Assembly: GCA_012798155.1 (NCBI GenBank)
Contig: JAAZNR010000031.1
Coordinates: 1 to 6,930 of the forward strand
Length of the DNA stretch: 6,930 bases
From: Thermogutta sp.
GTDB taxonomy: Bacteria; Planctomycetota; Planctomycetia; Pirellulales; Thermoguttaceae
Direction of reading: 5' to 3'
This document shows positions 4,918 through 6,930 of this stretch, piece by piece (positions within the stretch are counted from its first letter, which is position 1; the number at the start of each line of letters is the position of its first letter). The notes below the pieces were generated by a model. It had not been told where the DNA came from. It was given only the letters and a program-made list of their open reading frames with translations, and ran no database searches. The translations under genes were made by a program, and so were the position numbers.

Positions 4918-5457
4918 ATGCAGGTTCTGATTGCCGAGGACAAACTGCGGGAAACGATCGATCGGCTGGCGCGGCAAATCGAGGAAACCTACGCGGGTCG
5001 CAAACTCACGATCATCGGCCTGCTGCTGGGTAGCGTGGTGTTCTTGGCGGACTTGGTCCGCAGGATCAGCATTCCGTACGAATTGGAAATGGTGTCTTCG
5101 CGCCAACCGACGGGAACCTCGGGGCGTCCCGGACCGCTCGTCATCAACCCGGACGTGTTGGCCCCCATCGTGGAAGGCCGCGATGTGTTGGTGGTGGACG
5201 ACGTTTTCGATACCGGCGAGACGCTTTGGGAGCTGATTCCGCAACTCGACGATCTGGGGGCCGCACGCGTGCGTTCCGTCGTCTTGCTCGTCAAACAAGG
5301 TCGGCGCCGCGCGCCCGTCCAGCCGGATTTCAAGGCGTTCGATATCCCGGACCTGTTCGTGGTGGGCTACGGCATGGATTACTTGGGCAAGTATCGGCAC
5401 CTGCCCTACGTTGCCGCGCTGGATCCCACGGAGCTTGCCGCGGAGGCGGGGCCGTGA
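4918..5457 (+). CDS. hpt: hypoxanthine phosphoribosyltransferase-like protein
   Basis: This gene encodes 179 residues, the usual length for bacterial HPRT, a cytosolic purine-salvage enzyme that transfers ribose 5-phosphate from PRPP to hypoxanthine or guanine. The pyrophosphate loop region is GLLLGSVVFLADLVRRI (34-50). The PRPP motif is VLVVDDVFDTGETL (90-103), with the acidic pair D94-D95 and the expected catalytic D98. The purine-binding K126 lies in LLVK. The C-terminal VVGYGMDYLGKYRHLPYV (148-165) matches the family, with D154 as the metal-linked Asp. The flexible catalytic loop is unusual: the normal Ser-Tyr pair is replaced by VSSRQPTGTSG (59-69), without the Tyr. A GGGGAG site ends eight bases before the ATG. 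The next gene overlaps by four bases. The VDD-F-DTG motif instead of VEDIIDTG fits planctomycete relatives, as I recall them. Base specificity is not proven. Confidence 0.85.
   Translation: MQVLIAEDKLRETIDRLARQIEETYAGRKLTIIGLLLGSVVFLADLVRRISIPYELEMVSSRQPTGTSGRPGPLVINPDVLAPIVEGRDVLVVDDVFDTGETLWELIPQLDDLGAARVRSVVLLVKQGRRRAPVQPDFKAFDIPDLFVVGYGMDYLGKYRHLPYVAALDPTELAAEAGP
5442..5446 (+). promoter_or_regulatory. Shine-Dalgarno site that sets the GTG start of the glycosyltransferase
   Basis: GGAGG lies seven bases before the GTG at 5454, inside the end of the hpt coding sequence. It decides for the GTG over an upstream in-frame ATG at 5226, which would place 76 shadow residues inside hpt. Confidence 0.8.
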
Positions 5458-6641
5458 CGGCCGGGCCTCGCGTCGTCCTGGTCACGCGGCGATTCTGGCC
5501 GCTCATCGGCGGGGCGGAGCGATTCATGGCCGAGTTGGCCGCCGGCCTGGCCGAGCGAGGACACGCGGTCACCCTGTTAACGGCCCGGCTGGACCCCTCC
5601 TGGCCCGAGCGCATCCGGTTCCGCGGGTTTCCGGTGATTCGCTTGCCCAATCCCAACGTGCGTTTTTGGGGGACGCTGCGCTATATGCAGGCGCTCACGA
5701 CGTGGCTGCGGGGGCATGCGTCCGAGTACGACGTTGTGTACACGGCCATGCTGAAACACGACGCCTGGGCCGCGATCCGGGCCGTTTCCCGGACGCATCC
5801 CGTCATCCTTTTCGCACCCGGGAGCGGTCCGACGGGCGACTGTGCGTGGCAGCGAACCGCGTTGTTGGGCGCCCATATCCGCCGCATCTGCCGCCGGGCG
5901 GACGCCGTGACGGCCCCCAGCCCCCAGGTCTTCGACGAGCTGGTCGCCGCCGGTTACCCCCGTGATCGCCTGCACCTTCTTCCCCACGGAATCGTCGTCC
6001 GCGCGAAGCGGACGCCGGGCGACCGCAGCCGTGCCCGAGATGCGCTGGGACGGCTACAACCGCAACTCCGGCTCGCCGAGTCCGACGTGTCGGCCGTTTA
6101 CGTGGGCCGGCTCCATCCCGGAAAAGGGTTATTGGAGCTGATCGAGGCATGGGAAACCGTCGTTCGCGGGCGTCCCAACGCCTATCTTTGGTTGGTGGGA
6201 GAAGGCCCCTTGGAAGCCGAGTTGCGGCGGGCGATCCGCGCGCGAAACCTCCAACACCGGGTCGCGCTGCCGGGGGCATTCGACGATGTCCGCGATTTTC
6301 TGGCGGCGGCGGATGTCTTCGTTTTTCCCTCGTACCAAGAGGGGATGCCCCTGGCGCTTTTGGAGGCCATGGAGGCCGCCCTGCCCATCGTTGCTACCGA
6401 CATCCCCGGCAATCGCCTTTTGATCCGTCCGGATCGAGACGGACTGCTCGTGCCGGTCCGCTCTCCCGCGGCACTCAGCCGAGCCGTGTTGCGGCTGATG
6501 GAAGAGCCGGAATTGGCCCGGTCGTTGGCCGACAGCGCCAGGGCGCGGGTCGAGGCGGAATTCGGCTTCGAGCAGGTCCTCGATGCCCATCTGGACCTTT
6601 TCTCGCGAGTGCTCGATCGCAGAAGGCCCTTTACCGCATGA
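5454..6641 (+). CDS. GT4-type glycosyltransferase
   Basis: This gene encodes 395 residues with the GT-B architecture of family GT4. The N-terminal acceptor domain opens with RVVLVTRRFWPLIGGAERF (6-24), whose GGAE loop is typical. The C-terminal nucleotide-sugar domain contains YVGRLHPGKG (216-225), with R219 and K224 as the expected diphosphate contacts, WLVGEGPLEAEL (246-257), and the EX7E motif E296-E304 in YQEGMPLALLEAM. It has no signal peptide or membrane helix, so it is probably a cytosolic or peripheral enzyme acting on surface polysaccharide or glycolipid precursors. The donor and acceptor cannot be inferred. The GTG start is supported by GGAGG seven bases upstream and by the 4-base GTGA overlap with the hpt stop, which implies translational coupling. 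The pairing with a purine-salvage gene gives no pathway hint. It is followed by a GC hairpin at 6697-6711. Confidence 0.9.
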   Translation: MTAGPRVVLVTRRFWPLIGGAERFMAELAAGLAERGHAVTLLTARLDPSWPERIRFRGFPVIRLPNPNVRFWGTLRYMQALTTWLRGHASEYDVVYTAMLKHDAWAAIRAVSRTHPVILFAPGSGPTGDCAWQRTALLGAHIRRICRRADAVTAPSPQVFDELVAAGYPRDRLHLLPHGIVVRAKRTPGDRSRARDALGRLQPQLRLAESDVSAVYVGRLHPGKGLLELIEAWETVVRGRPNAYLWLVGEGPLEAELRRAIRARNLQHRVALPGAFDDVRDFLAAADVFVFPSYQEGMPLALLEAMEAALPIVATDIPGNRLLIRPDRDGLLVPVRSPAALSRAVLRLMEEPELARSLADSARARVEAEFGFEQVLDAHLDLFSRVLDRRRPFTA

Positions 6642-6696
6642 CGCGCGTTTGCCGCCCTCTCGATCCGGAACGAGGCGGCATGCCCCCGGCTGCTCC

Positions 6697-6711
6697 GGCC
6701 GGCCGCCGGCC
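6697..6711 (+). terminator. GC hairpin downstream of the glycosyltransferase, possible terminator
   Basis: GGCCGG (6697-6702) and CCGGCC (6706-6711) form a six-pair perfect stem with a CCG loop, 56 bases after the stop codon. The following bases, TTCGTGCTCATCTT, are moderately T-rich but not a true T-run. It may end the three-gene rightward operon. Confidence 0.35.
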
Positions 6712-6723
6712 TTCGTGCTCATC

Positions 6724-6750
6724 TTGACCGTAATCGCAAGGACTGATAAA
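6724..6750 (+). promoter_or_regulatory. weak sigma-70-like promoter candidate
   Basis: TTGACC (6724-6729) resembles a -35 box and GATAAA (6745-6750) a poor -10 box, with a 15-base spacer that is shorter than ideal. The position, after the hairpin at 6697-6711 and before the start at 6916, suits a promoter for the next gene. It may be chance. Confidence 0.2.
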
Positions 6751-6915
6751 CCGAGTAGGAGCCGCAAAGATTTTCGGTAACCGTTCACCGGGATTGGGTT
6801 CATGCTTGCGATGAAAGCCGCGGGAATGGAACTGCCGCCTTTGCGAGTGAATGGGCGGATACGTTTTTCGGCTCCGAGCGGCCCAGGGACGGCTACGCGG
6901 AATGAAAGGACGGAA

Positions 6916-6930
6916 ATGCGGAGAACGCGG
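6916..6930 (+). CDS. probable first codons of the next gene, cut by the window edge
   Basis: Only five codons are visible: MRRTR. The ATG is preceded by AAAGGA (6905-6910) with a five-base spacer, the best ribosome-binding site in the last 289 bases. The same frame stays open upstream to an ATG at 6802, but that start has a poor site. A basic MRRTR start would fit a type IV prepilin-like protein such as the DUF1559 family, which is abundant in planctomycetes. That identity is a guess from five residues. Confidence 0.3.

Noticed and set aside
5226..5453. ATG start at 5226 for the glycosyltransferase
   Set aside because: The extra 76 residues are a shadow of hpt. The GTG at 5454 has GGAGG and lies at the start of the GT4 fold.
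6638..6727. 29-codon frame overlapping the glycosyltransferase stop by ATGA
   Set aside because: It is a short Pro/Arg/Ala-rich peptide with no motif, and the frame also runs through a GC hairpin. Coupling geometry alone is not enough.
6129..6803. 224-codon minus-strand frame starting MNPIPVNGYRKSLRLLLG with a hydrophobic N-terminus
   Set aside because: Most of it is antisense to the well-supported glycosyltransferase and has shadow-type composition. No homology is recognised.

Overview
The window is GC-rich bacterial DNA and looks like a planctomycete chromosome. This placement is inferred from three things: the fragment of a membrane-anchored Ser/Thr kinase with the RADIYSLGCT signature, a phosphoribosyltransferase with a VDDVFDTG PRPP motif, and long intergenic spacers carrying REP-like palindromic and short tandem repeats. 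No 16S rRNA or other phylogenetic marker is present. I see no tRNA, rRNA, CRISPR array, transposase or phage gene.

Layout. Bases 1-804 (+) hold the C-terminal part of a Ser/Thr protein kinase that enters from the left: the end of the kinase domain, a linker, one transmembrane helix and a short tail. Bases 805-1073 are a convergent spacer with a likely Rho-independent terminator (958-980), small inverted and direct repeats, and a doubtful small secreted-type reading frame on the minus strand. Bases 1074-3598 (-) carry an araB-araD pair, ribulokinase followed by L-ribulose-5-phosphate 4-epimerase, separated by a 131-base intercistronic segment that can fold. No araA (L-arabinose isomerase) and no regulator gene is in view. 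Bases 3599-4359 are a 761-base divergent spacer without a credible gene. It contains two abutting perfect inverted repeats just upstream of araB, a short perfect hairpin, two copies of a 22-base repeat 72 bases apart, and a tandem 18-base repeat.

Bases 4360-6641 (+) read as one operon: an L-2-amino-thiazoline-4-carboxylate hydrolase-family protein, a hypoxanthine phosphoribosyltransferase-like protein, and a GT4-type glycosyltransferase. The last starts with GTG in a 4-base GTGA overlap with the preceding gene. The final 289 bases contain a GC hairpin, a weak promoter-like pair and, at the right edge, a Shine-Dalgarno plus ATG that probably opens the next gene.

How the genes work together. 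AraB phosphorylates L-ribulose and AraD converts the product to D-xylulose 5-phosphate, which feeds the pentose phosphate pathway. An isomerase would have to be supplied from elsewhere. The rightward operon has no obvious single pathway; tight spacing shows co-expression rather than function. I found no clear new biological system. The points most worth a second look are the tandem palindromes before araB, the foldable araB-araD spacer, the intergenic repeat families, and the altered catalytic loop of the phosphoribosyltransferase.
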